From assembly GCF_016031635.1 (NCBI RefSeq), contig NZ_JACEGD010000040.1, positions 1 through 64,000 of the forward strand: a stretch of 64,000 nucleotides of DNA, given 5' to 3'. Source of the stretch: Bradyrhizobium diversitatis. GTDB lineage: Bacteria > Pseudomonadota > Alphaproteobacteria > Rhizobiales > Xanthobacteraceae. Positions 8,650 to 18,741 of this stretch are shown here, piece by piece. The notes under the pieces were generated by a model that saw nothing but the letters and a program-made list of their open reading frames with translations, did not search any database and was not told the DNA's origin. The position numbers and the translations under genes were made by a program. How positions within the stretch are numbered: position 1 is the stretch's first letter; each line of letters starts with the position of its first letter.

Positions 8650-9486
8650 ATGCAGACAGCGCTTCGTACCTCTCTTCCCGAGACCGAGCTCCCCAGCCGC
8701 GCCAATTTCGTCCCTCATGCGCGTGTCGTGCACGAGGAGCGTACGGCTCACACCGGCGGCCGGCCGCTCAGCATCCGGGGCTTGCGCAAATCCTTCGGCG
8801 CCAACGAGGTGCTGCGCGGCATCGATCTGCACATCCCCGCCGGCCAGTTCGTCGCGATCGTCGGCAAGAGCGGCTGCGGCAAGAGCACGCTGCTGCGTCT
8901 GATCGCCGGCCTGGACGAGATCGATGCCGGCAGCATCAGCTTCGGCGGTGACGTCCAGCCCGAGGACATCCGCGTGATGTTCCAGGAGCCGCGGCTGCTG
9001 CCCTGGGCCCGCGTGCTCGCCAATGTCGAGGTCGGCCTCGGCCGCGATCGTGCCTCCAGCGATGCGCATGCGCGTGCCGAGAAAGCCTTGAGCGAGGTCG
9101 GTCTCGCCGACAAGCGCGACCAATGGCCCTCGGTGCTGTCGGGCGGCCAGAAGCAGCGCGTCGCGCTCGGCCGCGCATTGGTCTCGCGCCCGCGCGTGCT
9201 CGCCTTCGACGAGCCGCTCGGCGCACTGGACGCATTGACCCGCATCTCGATGCAGCGGCTCCTGGAACGCGTCTGGCGCGACCAGGGCTTTACCGCGATC
9301 CTGGTGACCCACGACGTCTCCGAAGCCGTCGCCTTGGCGGACCGGGTGCTGGTGATCGAGGGGGGCCGGATCGCCCATGACGTCACGGTCAACGCGGCCC
9401 GGCCGCGCCAGCGCGGCTCGGCCGAACTCGCAAGCCTTGAAGGCTCGATCCTCAGCCACCTTTTGTCGGCGGACGATCGTACCTAA
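8650..9486 (+). CDS. ssuB: Aliphatic sulfonate ABC transporter ATP-binding protein
   Basis: 278 residues. Walker A GKSGCGKST lies near residue 72, the Q-loop MFQEPRLLPW follows, the ABC signature LSGGQKQRV is near 163, Walker B VLAFDEPLGALD follows, then the H-loop VTHDVSEAV. About 40 residues precede the conserved ISIRGLRKSFG-type start, longer than the E. coli protein. An internal start is possible, but none has a better ribosome site. It energises sulfonate uptake with SsuC. Confidence 0.93.
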   Translation: MQTALRTSLPETELPSRANFVPHARVVHEERTAHTGGRPLSIRGLRKSFGANEVLRGIDLHIPAGQFVAIVGKSGCGKSTLLRLIAGLDEIDAGSISFGGDVQPEDIRVMFQEPRLLPWARVLANVEVGLGRDRASSDAHARAEKALSEVGLADKRDQWPSVLSGGQKQRVALGRALVSRPRVLAFDEPLGALDALTRISMQRLLERVWRDQGFTAILVTHDVSEAVALADRVLVIEGGRIAHDVTVNAARPRQRGSAELASLEGSILSHLLSADDRT

Positions 9487-9519
9487 ATAAGAGGGATCCC
9501 CGCTTCGGGGAGCAATGCC

Positions 9520-10101
9520 ATGAATGTAGTGCCCCGCGATCTCATGACCGAAATCCCCGTCTCGTCCGTCGATTTCCGCGGCGCCATGCGCCACCTCACC
9601 GGCGGCGTCAGCGTCATCACCGCCGGGCGGGGCAAGGATATTACGGGCATGACGGTGACCTCGGTCACCTCGCTGTCGGTCGAGCCGCCGACGCTGCTGG
9701 TCAGCATCAACCGCGATGCATCGTCCTTTCCGCTGATCAAGCGCCACGGCGCCTTCGGCGTGAACATCCTCAACGCCGACCAGCTCGATATCGCCGAGCG
9801 CTTTTCCGGCAAGGGCGGCTTGAAGGGCGCCGACCGCTTCGCAGGCGCCAAATGGGTGACGGCAGTCTCCGGTGTTCCCCTGCTGTTCGATGCATTGTCC
9901 GCCTTCGATTGCGAGGTCGAGGAGATCGTCGAACGTCACTCGCACGGCATCGTCATCGGCCGTGTCAGGGACATCAGGAGCTCGGCCCGCACCGCGGCCC
10001 TTGCCTATTGGCACGGCCAGTATCTGGCAGTCGACCAGGACGAGGACGCGGCCAGGCTTGCGGACCTCAGCCTTCCCGCGCGCGGCCGGCGCGGCATTTG
10101 A
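9520..10101 (+). CDS. Flavin reductase of the HpaC/flavin-reductase-domain family
   Basis: 193 residues with the split-barrel flavin-reductase pattern: FRGAMRHLTGGVSVITA, TGMTVTSVTSLSVEPPTLLVSIN, FGVNILNADQ and HGIVIGRV. Only 33 bases after ssuB, so almost surely the last gene of the ssu operon. It should supply reduced FMN to SsuD, replacing the unrelated SsuE used in E. coli. It is soluble and cytoplasmic. I leave the symbol blank because it is not an SsuE homologue by fold. Confidence 0.88.
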   Translation: MNVVPRDLMTEIPVSSVDFRGAMRHLTGGVSVITAGRGKDITGMTVTSVTSLSVEPPTLLVSINRDASSFPLIKRHGAFGVNILNADQLDIAERFSGKGGLKGADRFAGAKWVTAVSGVPLLFDALSAFDCEVEEIVERHSHGIVIGRVRDIRSSARTAALAYWHGQYLAVDQDEDAARLADLSLPARGRRGI

Positions 10102-10195
10102 TCGCCACGCGTGTCGGCGCGGAAGGCTGGCCTTTTCTCCGTCGTCGCTCTAGAAGCGCCTGAACCCCCATGCGGGACGGCAATGGAGCGGATCG

Positions 10196-10351
10196 ATGAA
10201 ACGCGTTGCAACCTGGGCCTTCTACGCCGTCGGCGCGCTCGCGATCGTCTATCTCGCGCTCTACGCCTACGCGATGTTCTCAGGCTCTCCGATCGTGCCG
10301 GGCGACCCCATCCACATCTTCCGCAAGCCCGACGCGCCGAGTTATTCGTGA
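10196..10351 (+). CDS. Small membrane protein, 51 aa
   Basis: ATG 10196 to TGA 10349-10351. GGAG at 10185-10188 is well placed. The product has a basic start (MKRVATW), one hydrophobic helix (about 8-29) and a short Pro-rich tail ending RKPDAPSYS. It lies 94 bases after the flavin reductase on the same strand, so read-through from ssu is possible. No family recognised. Confidence 0.5.
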   Translation: MKRVATWAFYAVGALAIVYLALYAYAMFSGSPIVPGDPIHIFRKPDAPSYS

Positions 10352-10388
10352 GTTGAATGCGTGCGCGTGGGTGCGCGCCGCCCTCTCT

Positions 10389-10475
10389 CGTCATGGCCGG
10401 GCTTGACCCGGCCATCCACGTGCATCGGCAGTTTGGGATCGACGTGGATGCCCGGGGTCAAGCCCGGGCATGACG
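10389..10475. repeat. Palindromic intergenic repeat (GGCCGGGCTTGACCC family)
   Basis: CGTCATGGCCGGGCTTGACC at one end is matched by an inverted GGTCAAGCCCGGGCATGACG at the other, and CATCCACG/CGTGGATG lie inside. The whole unit folds into a strong hairpin between two convergent genes, where it could stop transcription both ways. A second copy of the family is at 23266-23350. Confidence 0.75.
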
Positions 10476-10491
10476 ACGGAGTGCGTGGCGG

Positions 10492-11640
10492 CTATCCCCT
10501 CGAGATCGCCAATGCCAGCGCCTGCGCGCGCGGCACGATGCTGTCGAGCTCGAGATATTCCTCCGGCGTGTGCGCGAGCCCGCCGACCGGGCCGAGGCCG
10601 CAGATCGTCGGCGTGCCGACCGCGGCGGTGAAGCCGGAATCGGCACAGCCGCCGGAGAATTCGCCCTGGAGCGTGGTGAGGCCGACCTGTCTTGCGGCGG
10701 CCTGATAATTTTCGAACAGCGCTTTCGAATCCGGGCTCTGCACCACCGGCACGAACTCGCCCTTGATCGTCAGCGTCGCGCTCGTGCCCGGCACGTAGGA
10801 GGTCGTGACGATCGTCTCGATTGCGGCCATCACCCTCGCGCGATCCGCCGGATCGACGTAACGCAGGTCGATCTGGCCCTCGGCGTAGGGCGCCGTGGTG
10901 TTGACGGACTGCCCGCCAGAGACGAGGCCGACATTCAGCGTGATGCCCTTGTCCAGATCGGTGAGCGCATGGATCTGCACGATCTTGTGCGCGAGCTCGC
11001 CGATCGCGCTGATGCCCGCGGCGAAATTGGCGCCGGAATGGGCGGCCTTGCCGGTGATGCCGAGATGCATGAAGATGCCGCCCTTGCGGCCGGTGACGAT
11101 ATTGCCGGTGGGGCGGCCCGGCTCGGAATTGAACACCGCGCGCGCGGCGCGTCCTTCCCGTTCGATCACCGGGCGCGAGGAGGGCGAGCCGATTTCCTCG
11201 TCCGAGGTGATCAGCACCTTGATCGGGTGCGGTGAGCCGCCGAATTTATGGAAGGCGGTTGCGACGAACACGTTCATGACGAGGCCGGACTTCATGTCGG
11301 CGACACCAGGTCCATAGGCGCGGCCGTCCCGGATCGTGAACGGGCGCCGACCGGCCTCGCCCTTGCCGAATACGGTGTCGCGATGCCCCATCAACAGCAC
11401 CGGCTTCTCGTTGCTGCCGGGCTTTGCCACCTCGGCATGGATCGCATCGCCGAAGCTGGCATTGGCCTCGCGCCGGAACGGAATGCCGTGCTCGGCAAAG
11501 TGCCGCTCGAACCGCGCACCGACCGCATCGACGCCTTCCTTGTCGTAGGACCCGGAATCGATGTTCACGACGTCGCGGAGCAGGTCGATCATCGCCTGCC
11601 GCTGCGACGCCAGCCAATCCGTGATTTGAGCTTCAGACAT
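10492..11640 (-). CDS. M20-family metallopeptidase (carboxypeptidase G2-like)
   Basis: 382 residues. Metal ligands are all recognisable: GHRDTV (His, Asp), GPGVADMKSG (bridging Asp), SDEEIGS (catalytic and ligand Glu) and LAHTPEEY (His). The inserted dimerisation domain spans about 180-290 (KAAHSGANF). No signal peptide, so probably cytoplasmic. The family cleaves C-terminal glutamate from folate-type or other N-acyl amino acids; the actual substrate cannot be read from sequence. It is convergent with the ssu-side genes. Confidence 0.88.
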   Translation of the reverse strand: MSEAQITDWLASQRQAMIDLLRDVVNIDSGSYDKEGVDAVGARFERHFAEHGIPFRREANASFGDAIHAEVAKPGSNEKPVLLMGHRDTVFGKGEAGRRPFTIRDGRAYGPGVADMKSGLVMNVFVATAFHKFGGSPHPIKVLITSDEEIGSPSSRPVIEREGRAARAVFNSEPGRPTGNIVTGRKGGIFMHLGITGKAAHSGANFAAGISAIGELAHKIVQIHALTDLDKGITLNVGLVSGGQSVNTTAPYAEGQIDLRYVDPADRARVMAAIETIVTTSYVPGTSATLTIKGEFVPVVQSPDSKALFENYQAAARQVGLTTLQGEFSGGCADSGFTAAVGTPTICGLGPVGGLAHTPEEYLELDSIVPRAQALALAISRG

Positions 11641-11953
11641 GTGGTCCCTCGCGTGGTTTTCGGGCGTGGTTATAGGGCGTTGTGCGGGCTTGACCTAGTC
11701 GCCGAATGCGGCTCCCCTTTGCATTCGAAGCAGCCGAAGTTCTCTCACCGTCACCCTGAGGTGGCCGCTTCTTCAGCGGCCCTCGAAGGGCGACGGCCCG
11801 GCTGTGGCCGTTCATCCTTCGAGGCTCCGCACGCGATGCGTTCGCATCGCGCGCTTCGCACCTCCGGATGACGGGGTGAGTATCGGTGCGCGCCAAACGA
11901 AAATGCCCGGGACAGGCCCAGGCACTTGCATCGTCGATACTTGCAAGAGGCCC
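11641..11953. other. Intergenic region between the M20 peptidase and flbD
   Basis: About 310 bases, largely occupied by a palindromic repeat (11748-11875, separate entry). The left 100 bases must hold the promoter of the M20 gene on the minus strand, but no clear hexamers were seen. No coding sequence. Confidence 0.35.
11748..11875. repeat. Palindromic intergenic repeat (CCTGAGGTGGCCGC family)
   Basis: CCGTCACCCTGAGGTG at the left is mirrored by CACCTCCGGATGACGG at the right; internally CTTCAGCGGCCCTCGAAGG and CATCCTTCGAGG also pair, and CGATGCGTTCGCATCG forms a tight hairpin. This is a widespread rhizobial intergenic element. It lies downstream of flbD and may end that operon's transcript. 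Confidence 0.65.
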
Positions 11954-13339
<1,386 letters not shown>

Positions 13340-13388
13340 GTCAGTCTCCTGTCCGTCTGTTCGCGCTGCCGCGCGTCATGTCCTTGTG

Positions 13389-13739
13389 CTAGCCGCGTTC
13401 GGCCTTGATGATTTCCGTCATGGTGACGCCGAGCTTGTCCTCGACCAGGACGACCTCGCCGCGGGCGACCAGCTTGTTGTTGACGTAGATGTCGATGGCC
13501 TCGCCGACGCGCCGGTCGAGCTCGAGCACCGTGCCTGGTCCGAGCTTCAGGAGCTCGCCGACATCCATCTTGGAGCGGCCGAGCACGGCCGAGACCTGCA
13601 CCGGCACGTCGAACACCGCTTCGAGGTCGGCGGCGGCACGCGCCGCATATTCGTCCTCGTTGTAGCCGACGTCGGTGCCGGTCGGCGGCATCGGGCCGTT
13701 GAGATCGGGCAGCGGGACCTGTCCGTCTGTGTCGCTCAT
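13389..13739 (-). CDS. fliN: Flagellar motor switch protein FliN
   Basis: 116 residues. An acidic, Pro-rich N-terminus is followed by the SpoA-type C-ring domain: FDVPVQVSAVLGRSKMDVGELLKLGPGTVLELDRRVGEAIDIYVNNK and VVLVEDKLGVTMTEI. It forms the lower C-ring with FliM and docks FliH-FliI export complexes. The 3-base gap to fliH implies co-translation. Confidence 0.94.
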   Translation of the reverse strand: MSDTDGQVPLPDLNGPMPPTGTDVGYNEDEYAARAAADLEAVFDVPVQVSAVLGRSKMDVGELLKLGPGTVLELDRRVGEAIDIYVNNKLVARGEVVLVEDKLGVTMTEIIKAERG

Positions 13740-13742
13740 GGC

Positions 13743-14366
13743 TTAATTTCCCCTGCGGGACGCGATATAGCGTCCGACCATTTCGTCGATCTTGGCCGTG
13801 ATGGCGCCGCGCTCCAGCACGACGCCGCCATCGGCCCATTCGATCCGGCAGTCGCCGGTGGCGATTTCCGGCTCGGCCAGGATCACCAGCCGGCCCTCGA
13901 AGCCGCTCTGCTTGGCGAGCCGCTCGATCTTCTCGCGCGCGGCGTCGTAAAGCGCATCGTTGATGCGGACGACGAGATGCGGCGTCGCGACCAGATGCGA
14001 GAAGCAGTCCTTGACCAGCGCTATGACCTCGCCGAGCGGCTCGGCGGCGACGAGATCGGCGCACAGCTTGCGCGCCACCGCGACCGCGACCTCGACCGCC
14101 TCGGTCTCCATCCTGGTCTCGATGTTGCCGATGCCGGAGGCGACGCCCCGAATTGCGATGTTGATCTCCTCCATGGCGAGTGCGACGCGCCGGTCGCTCT
14201 CGGCCTTGGCCTCGTGCTGGCCGGCGGCAAAGCCCTGCTGGTAGGCGCGCGCCTCGGCTTCCGCGATCTTATGGGCGATCTCGGCTGCCGTCGCGGCCTT
14301 CTCGCGGGTCGTCCGCTCGGGCGCCGCGAAGTCGGTATCGAACAGGAATTTTGCCGGAGCGGCCAT
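13743..14366 (-). CDS. fliH: Flagellar assembly protein FliH (FlbE-type)
   Basis: 207 residues. The ATG (MAAPAKFLFDTDF) shares a base with the fliG stop (TGATG), so I start here rather than in the long upstream open frame. The N-terminus has AYQQGFAAGQ, the helix that contacts FliN and the export gate. A long alpha-helical middle and a C-terminal RIEWADGGVVLERG motif match alphaproteobacterial FliH. It holds the FliI ATPase in check and brings it to the C-ring. Confidence 0.88.
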   Translation of the reverse strand: MAAPAKFLFDTDFAAPERTTREKAATAAEIAHKIAEAEARAYQQGFAAGQHEAKAESDRRVALAMEEINIAIRGVASGIGNIETRMETEAVEVAVAVARKLCADLVAAEPLGEVIALVKDCFSHLVATPHLVVRINDALYDAAREKIERLAKQSGFEGRLVILAEPEIATGDCRIEWADGGVVLERGAITAKIDEMVGRYIASRRGN

Positions 14367-15457
14367 CAGTACACCAGCTCGTCGTCGGCGCGGTTCTTGG
14401 TCAGCATGATCTCGCCCTTGGCGGCGAGGTCCTTGGCGAGATTGACCAGAAGCGCCTGCGCCTCGTCGACGTCGCGCAGGCGCACCGGGCCCATCGCCGC
14501 CATGTCGTCCTGGAGCATCTTGGCCGCGCGCGAGGACATGTTGCCGAAGAAGAAGTTGCGGACGTCCTCGTTGGCGCTCTTCAGCGCGACGCCGAGCTTG
14601 TCCTTGTCGACGTTGCGCATCAGGGTCTGGGCGGAGCCGGAATCGAGCTTCACGAGGTCGTCGAAGGTGAACATCAGCGCCTTGATGCGCTCGGCCGATT
14701 CGCGGTTGTCCTCTTCCAGCGAGGTGATGAAGCGGGTTTCGGTCTGGCGGTCGAAATTGTTGAAGATTTCCGCCATCACCTCGTGGGCGTCGCGACGGCG
14801 GGTCTGCGACAGGTTGGACATGAATTCGGTGCGCAGCGTCTTCTCCACGCTCTCGATCACCTCCTTCTGCACCGCCTCCATCTTCAGCATGCGGTTGACG
14901 ACGTCGAGCGCGAGCTCCTCGGGCAGGATGCCGAGCACGCGGGCGGCGTGCTCGGACTTCAGCTTCGACAGCACCACGGCGATGGTCTGCGGATATTCGT
15001 TCTTGAGGTAGTTGGCGAGGACCTCTTCCTGCACGTTGGAGAGCTTCTCCCACATGTTGCGTCCCGCGGGGCCGCGGATCTCATCCATGATGCCGTTGAC
15101 GCGCTCCGGCGGCAGGTATTGCTGGAGCAGGCGCTCGGTGGCGTCGAAATTGCCCATCAACGCGCCGGAAGCCGACATGCGCGAGACGAATTCCAGCAGC
15201 ATGTCCTCGACGGTTTCGACCTCGACGGTGCCAAGCGTCGACATCTCCAGCGAGAGCTGGCGGACCTCGTCGTCGTCGAGCAGGCTCCAGATCTTGCCGC
15301 CATATTGCTCGCCCAGCGCCAGCATCAGGATCGCGGCACGCTTCGGCCCGGCCAGCGCCTCGGTCTTGCTGCCCCCGCGGCTGCCGGCGCGCTGGCCCAG
15401 CGTGGAGATCACGCTGGTGATGTCGTTCGAATTGGCGTTTTGCAGAGAGGCGGCCAT
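14366..15457 (-). CDS. fliG: Flagellar motor switch protein FliG
   Basis: 363 residues. N-terminal part KRAAILMLALGEQYGGKIWSLLDDDEV binds FliF. The middle has PQTIAVVLSKLKSEHAARVLGILPEEL (ARM motif), and the C-terminal torque domain contains MFTFDDLVKLD and MSSRAAKMLQDDM. It converts stator action into rotation. Overlaps fliH by one base. Confidence 0.95.
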   Translation of the reverse strand: MAASLQNANSNDITSVISTLGQRAGSRGGSKTEALAGPKRAAILMLALGEQYGGKIWSLLDDDEVRQLSLEMSTLGTVEVETVEDMLLEFVSRMSASGALMGNFDATERLLQQYLPPERVNGIMDEIRGPAGRNMWEKLSNVQEEVLANYLKNEYPQTIAVVLSKLKSEHAARVLGILPEELALDVVNRMLKMEAVQKEVIESVEKTLRTEFMSNLSQTRRRDAHEVMAEIFNNFDRQTETRFITSLEEDNRESAERIKALMFTFDDLVKLDSGSAQTLMRNVDKDKLGVALKSANEDVRNFFFGNMSSRAAKMLQDDMAAMGPVRLRDVDEAQALLVNLAKDLAAKGEIMLTKNRADDELVY

Positions 15458-15502
15458 GTCAGATCACTTCTTGATTCACTTGGCAGAGTTGCGTGGCTTG
15501 GG

Positions 15503-17119
15503 TTATTTCGCGGGTTCGGTGAGCCATTGGCGGATGATGGCGACGGTTTCGTTGGGGTTGCGCTCGGCGAGTTCGCCGACGCGATGAACGGACTGGGCGT
15601 GGACCTGGCCCTGGATGGTGGCGACGTCGATGGCGCTGGCGGCGCCGCTCGGCAGCAGCGGCTGGCCGGAGGCCGGCGCGGCCTCTTCCGACGCGGCGGG
15701 GCCCGTCAGCACGCCGGAGATGGCGGCGGCGACCTCGTCGGAGGCGAGGATGCGCTTGACCAGCGGGCGGATCACCAGGAACAGCACGACCAGGCCGAGC
15801 AGCATCATCACGCCGAGCTCGACGAAGTACATGACGTCGTCCTTGGTGAACTGGAGCATGCCGAGGAAGCCCGAGGACTCGCCGATCGGCGCGGTTGAGG
15901 GCGCGTCGGCAAAGCGCAGATTCACGACCTCGACCTGGTCGCCGCGCTTCTGGTCGAAGCCGATCGCCGAGCGAACCAGGGTGGCGATGCTGTCGAGCTG
16001 CTCCTTGGTGCGGTCCTGGTAGGCCAGCTCGCCCTTGTCGTTCTTGCTGTAGATGCCGTCGACCAGCACCGCGACCGAGATGCGGTTGACTCGGCCGGCT
16101 TCGGTCACTTCGGTCTTGGTGGTGCGGGAGATCTCGTAATTGTTGGTCTCTTCGGACTTCTTGCTCTGGTCCTTGGCGACGGCGGCGGCGTTGTTCTGCT
16201 GGTTGCCGGGCAACTCGTTGTTGACGGTGACCTGGCCGTTGTTGTCGGCGGTCATGCTCTGCTCTTCGCGGGTCTGGCTCGAGCGCAGCACGCGGCCTTC
16301 GGGGTCGAACTTGTCCGAGGTTTGGGTGATCTTGTTGAAGTCGAAATCAGCGGAGAGCTGCACGCGGGCGCGGCCCGAGCCGACCACGGAGGACACGATG
16401 TCCTCGACCTGCTTACGCAAGCGCTTTTCGAAGGCGATGCGGCGCTCGTCTCCGACCGTCTGCTCCGGATCGGTCGCCGCGCCGTCGGCGAGCAGCTGGC
16501 CGGCCTCGTCGACGATCGAGACCCGCTGCGGCTTCAGCCCGTTGACAGCGGAGGCGACGAGATGGCGGATGGCGCGGATCTGCTGGGCTTCCAGCGAGCC
16601 GCGGACGCGGACCACGATCGAGGCCGATGGCTCCGGCGCCTCGCGCGCAAACAGCGGGCGCTCGGGCAGCACCAGATGGACGCGCGCGGCCTGGATGCGG
16701 TCGATGGCGCGGATGGTGCGGGCGAGCTCGCCCTCCAGCGCGCGGAGATGATTGATGTTCTGGACGAAGGAGGTGGTGCCGAGTGCGTCCGACTTGTCGA
16801 ACACCTCGTAGCCGACGCCGCCACCCTTGGGCAGGCCGCCCTCGGCGAGCTTCATCCGCAGCCGCGTGACCTTGTCCTTGGGCACCATGATGATGGAGCC
16901 CTCATTGCGGATCTCGAACTGGATGCCCTGGCGTTCCAGGTCCTTGATGATGCTCGAGGAATCCTCGACGCTGAGGTCCGTGAACAGCGTCGTCATCTGC
17001 GGCGTGGTGACGCGCATGATGACGAAGGCGAAGAAGCCGATAAGCGCGGCAGTGACCGCGATCATCGCCCCGAACCTGGCGGCACCGATGCTCTTCAGAA
17101 AGTCCGCAAGCCCTTGCAA
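15503..17119 (-). CDS. fliF: Flagellar MS-ring protein FliF
   Basis: 538 residues. Two membrane helices (about 18-38 and 440-460) flank the periplasmic ring-building region. QGIQFEIRNEGSIIMVPKDKV, LPERPLFAREAPEPSASIVVRVRG and the RISVAVLVDG motif are typical. The C-terminal tail (HRVGELAERNPNETVAIIRQWL) is the FliG-binding segment. The start is TTG with only GGGGCGG upstream, so initiation may be weak or the true start a little different. First gene of the operon ending in flbD. Confidence 0.94.
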   Translation of the reverse strand: MQGLADFLKSIGAARFGAMIAVTAALIGFFAFVIMRVTTPQMTTLFTDLSVEDSSSIIKDLERQGIQFEIRNEGSIIMVPKDKVTRLRMKLAEGGLPKGGGVGYEVFDKSDALGTTSFVQNINHLRALEGELARTIRAIDRIQAARVHLVLPERPLFAREAPEPSASIVVRVRGSLEAQQIRAIRHLVASAVNGLKPQRVSIVDEAGQLLADGAATDPEQTVGDERRIAFEKRLRKQVEDIVSSVVGSGRARVQLSADFDFNKITQTSDKFDPEGRVLRSSQTREEQSMTADNNGQVTVNNELPGNQQNNAAAVAKDQSKKSEETNNYEISRTTKTEVTEAGRVNRISVAVLVDGIYSKNDKGELAYQDRTKEQLDSIATLVRSAIGFDQKRGDQVEVVNLRFADAPSTAPIGESSGFLGMLQFTKDDVMYFVELGVMMLLGLVVLFLVIRPLVKRILASDEVAAAISGVLTGPAASEEAAPASGQPLLPSGAASAIDVATIQGQVHAQSVHRVGELAERNPNETVAIIRQWLTEPAK

Positions 17120-17241
17120 GCAACCGCCCCAACAGATTCGGCCGCTTTCACCGGAAAGGCCGAGTGGGCAATTATTGCCTAGGTGATGGTTTCGATATGG
17201 TTAACGAGAGTTAAGAGGTCAGACAAAACTGCATCATCAAA

Positions 17242-17272
17242 AAAATCGGCCTCGCAGAGCGAGGCCGATTTT
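17242..17272 (-). terminator. Rho-independent terminator downstream of sciP
   Basis: Perfect 14-bp stem AAAATCGGCCTCGC / GCGAGGCCGATTTT with an AGA loop, followed on the minus strand by a T run. It sits 28 bases past the sciP stop and before fliF, so sciP and fliF should be separate transcripts. The mirror-image A/T tracts also allow termination on the plus strand. Confidence 0.85.
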
Positions 17273-17300
17273 CTTCAAAAGCCGCAGATTTCCGGATCGC

Positions 17301-17576
17301 CTACTGGCGATATTGCTGGATGCGGGTGGTGCGAAGACCCGCCAGACCGTGCTGGTCGATGGAAAACTGCCAGGAGAGGAATTCGTCGACCGTCAGGGTA
17401 TAACGGCTGCAGGCCTCCTCGAGCGAGAGAAGTCCACCACGGACAGCGGCGACGACTTCGGCCTTGCGGCGGATGACCCAGCGTTTGGTGCCCGGAGCAG
17501 GCAGATCCGCGATCGTCAACGGACTGCCGTCCGGCCCGATGACGTATTTTACCCTCGGGCGATGGGGTTCTGTCAT
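17301..17576 (-). CDS. sciP: CtrA inhibitor SciP (DUF1153 family)
   Basis: 91 residues from the ATG at 17576 (MTEPHRPRVKYVIGPDGSPL). The conserved core LPAPGTKRWVIRRKAEVVAAVRGGLLSLEEACSRYTLTVDEFLSWQ contains the helix-turn-helix of the DUF1153 family. In Caulobacter, SciP binds CtrA and blocks activation of CtrA-dependent genes, many of them flagellar and cell-cycle genes. Its place between the hook genes and the fliF operon agrees. It has its own terminator, so control is separate from fliF. Confidence 0.9.
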   Translation of the reverse strand: MTEPHRPRVKYVIGPDGSPLTIADLPAPGTKRWVIRRKAEVVAAVRGGLLSLEEACSRYTLTVDEFLSWQFSIDQHGLAGLRTTRIQQYRQ

Positions 17577-18020
17577 GGCGTACTCACAAACTCTCAACCA
17601 CTGAACTCACGCCCGTAACCCTACGCCCCGCGGCTTAAAAATCCGCTAAGCCTAAGGCTTCAATACAATTCTCGTTGAAACTTGCGGGAACACGGCCGTC
17701 TCGGCCGGCGGGTGATACGATTCCGGCGGGCCAAGCGGGGCAGAAGGTAAATACTTTACTAACGAACCGGACCCGAGCGCGGTGTCGCGCAGGCCCCAAC
17801 CGTCTGTCCCGGGTCGCGCCAACGGGTCCGCGCGAAGCGCAGCCCGATGACAGGCTCCGCGCGAGCCCGGACCCATAACCCCAGGGAGTAGTTCTTACGA
17901 AGACTCGGGGTTACTGCCTCACGCGAAAACGACTTCCTGGGGTTATGGATCCCCGGCCCCCCGTGCGCAATTGCGCACTAGGCGAGGATGACACTGAATT
18001 TGTCGTTGCAGCGTTTTCCC
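17577..18020. other. Intergenic region between flgD and sciP
   Basis: About 440 bases without a convincing gene. The part next to sciP (17577-17760) presumably holds its promoter; the rest is dominated by an inverted repeat (17873-17948, separate entry). Confidence 0.4.
17873..17948. repeat. 13-bp perfect inverted repeat with 50-base spacer
   Basis: CCATAACCCCAGG (17873-17885) is exactly mirrored by CCTGGGGTTATGG (17936-17948). It lies downstream of flgD on the minus strand and could stop or stabilise that transcript. The 50-base spacer has no complementary core, so it looks like the two ends of a small mobile or repeat unit rather than a simple terminator. Confidence 0.6.
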
Positions 18021-18728
18021 TCAATAGGCGCTTGTCGCGATGATGCTCTTGACTTGGCTCAGCGTGTAGCTGGCACCGTCGATGGTGAGCAGCGGCGGCG
18101 ACTGGGTGAGGTCGACCGACGACACCACGCCCTGCACCTGCGCGGCGATGCCGACATTGTTGTTCGCGACGTCCTTGCCCGTGGCCGAGATCGTGTACTT
18201 GCCGTCGGGCCATTGCGTGCCGTCATTGCCCATGCCGTTCCAGGTGAAGGGAATGTCGGTGCCGGCGGAGGAGCTGTATTTGCCGGTGAACACGGTCTGG
18301 CCGCTGGAGTTGGCGATGGAGATCTCGACGGTGGAGTCCGTCGGCACGTTGAGATGCCAGATCGCCGCCGAGTTCGTCATGCTCGTCGTCGAGCCGTCGA
18401 CCAGCGCGGTCTTGCCGACGAAGCCCAGCGCCTGGGTCGCCTGCGTGGTCTGCTGGAGGGTGACGAGCTGGGCCAGCGAATCGTTGGTCTTGAGCTGCTG
18501 CTCGACGCCGGCGAACTGCACCAGCTGCTGGGTGAACTGGTTGGTGTCGAGCGGATCCAGCGGGTTCTGGTTCTGGAGCTGCGTCGTCAGCAGCGTCAGG
18601 AACGTCTGAAAGTTGCCTGCGAGCGTCGACCCCGTGGTCGAGCTCATCGAGTTCGACGAGGAGGATTTCGGGATGTCGGTCGTCCCGGAGACGACGGAAG
18701 GGGCGGTGGCGGCATTCGTGGTGGTCAT
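18021..18728 (-). CDS. flgD: Flagellar hook capping protein FlgD
   Basis: 235 residues from the ATG at 18728, which has GGAG nine bases upstream. The Ser/Thr-rich start leads into FQTFLTLLTTQLQNQNPLDPLDTNQFTQQLVQFAGVEQQL, the diagnostic FlgD N-terminal motif. The C-terminal part (FTWNGMGNDGTQWPDGKYTISA) is the FlgD Ig-like domain. It caps the growing hook. It follows fliK by 13 bases, so hook length control and hook capping are co-expressed. Confidence 0.95.
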   Translation of the reverse strand: MTTTNAATAPSVVSGTTDIPKSSSSNSMSSTTGSTLAGNFQTFLTLLTTQLQNQNPLDPLDTNQFTQQLVQFAGVEQQLKTNDSLAQLVTLQQTTQATQALGFVGKTALVDGSTTSMTNSAAIWHLNVPTDSTVEISIANSSGQTVFTGKYSSSAGTDIPFTWNGMGNDGTQWPDGKYTISATGKDVANNNVGIAAQVQGVVSSVDLTQSPPLLTIDGASYTLSQVKSIIATSAY

Positions 18729-18741
18729 AATCGAATACTCC

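Noticed and set aside
7684..10014. 776-codon minus-strand open frame across ssuD, ssuC, ssuB and the flavin reductase
   Set aside because: It spans four well-defined plus-strand genes and their junctions and has no recognisable motif; typical GC-rich antisense frame.
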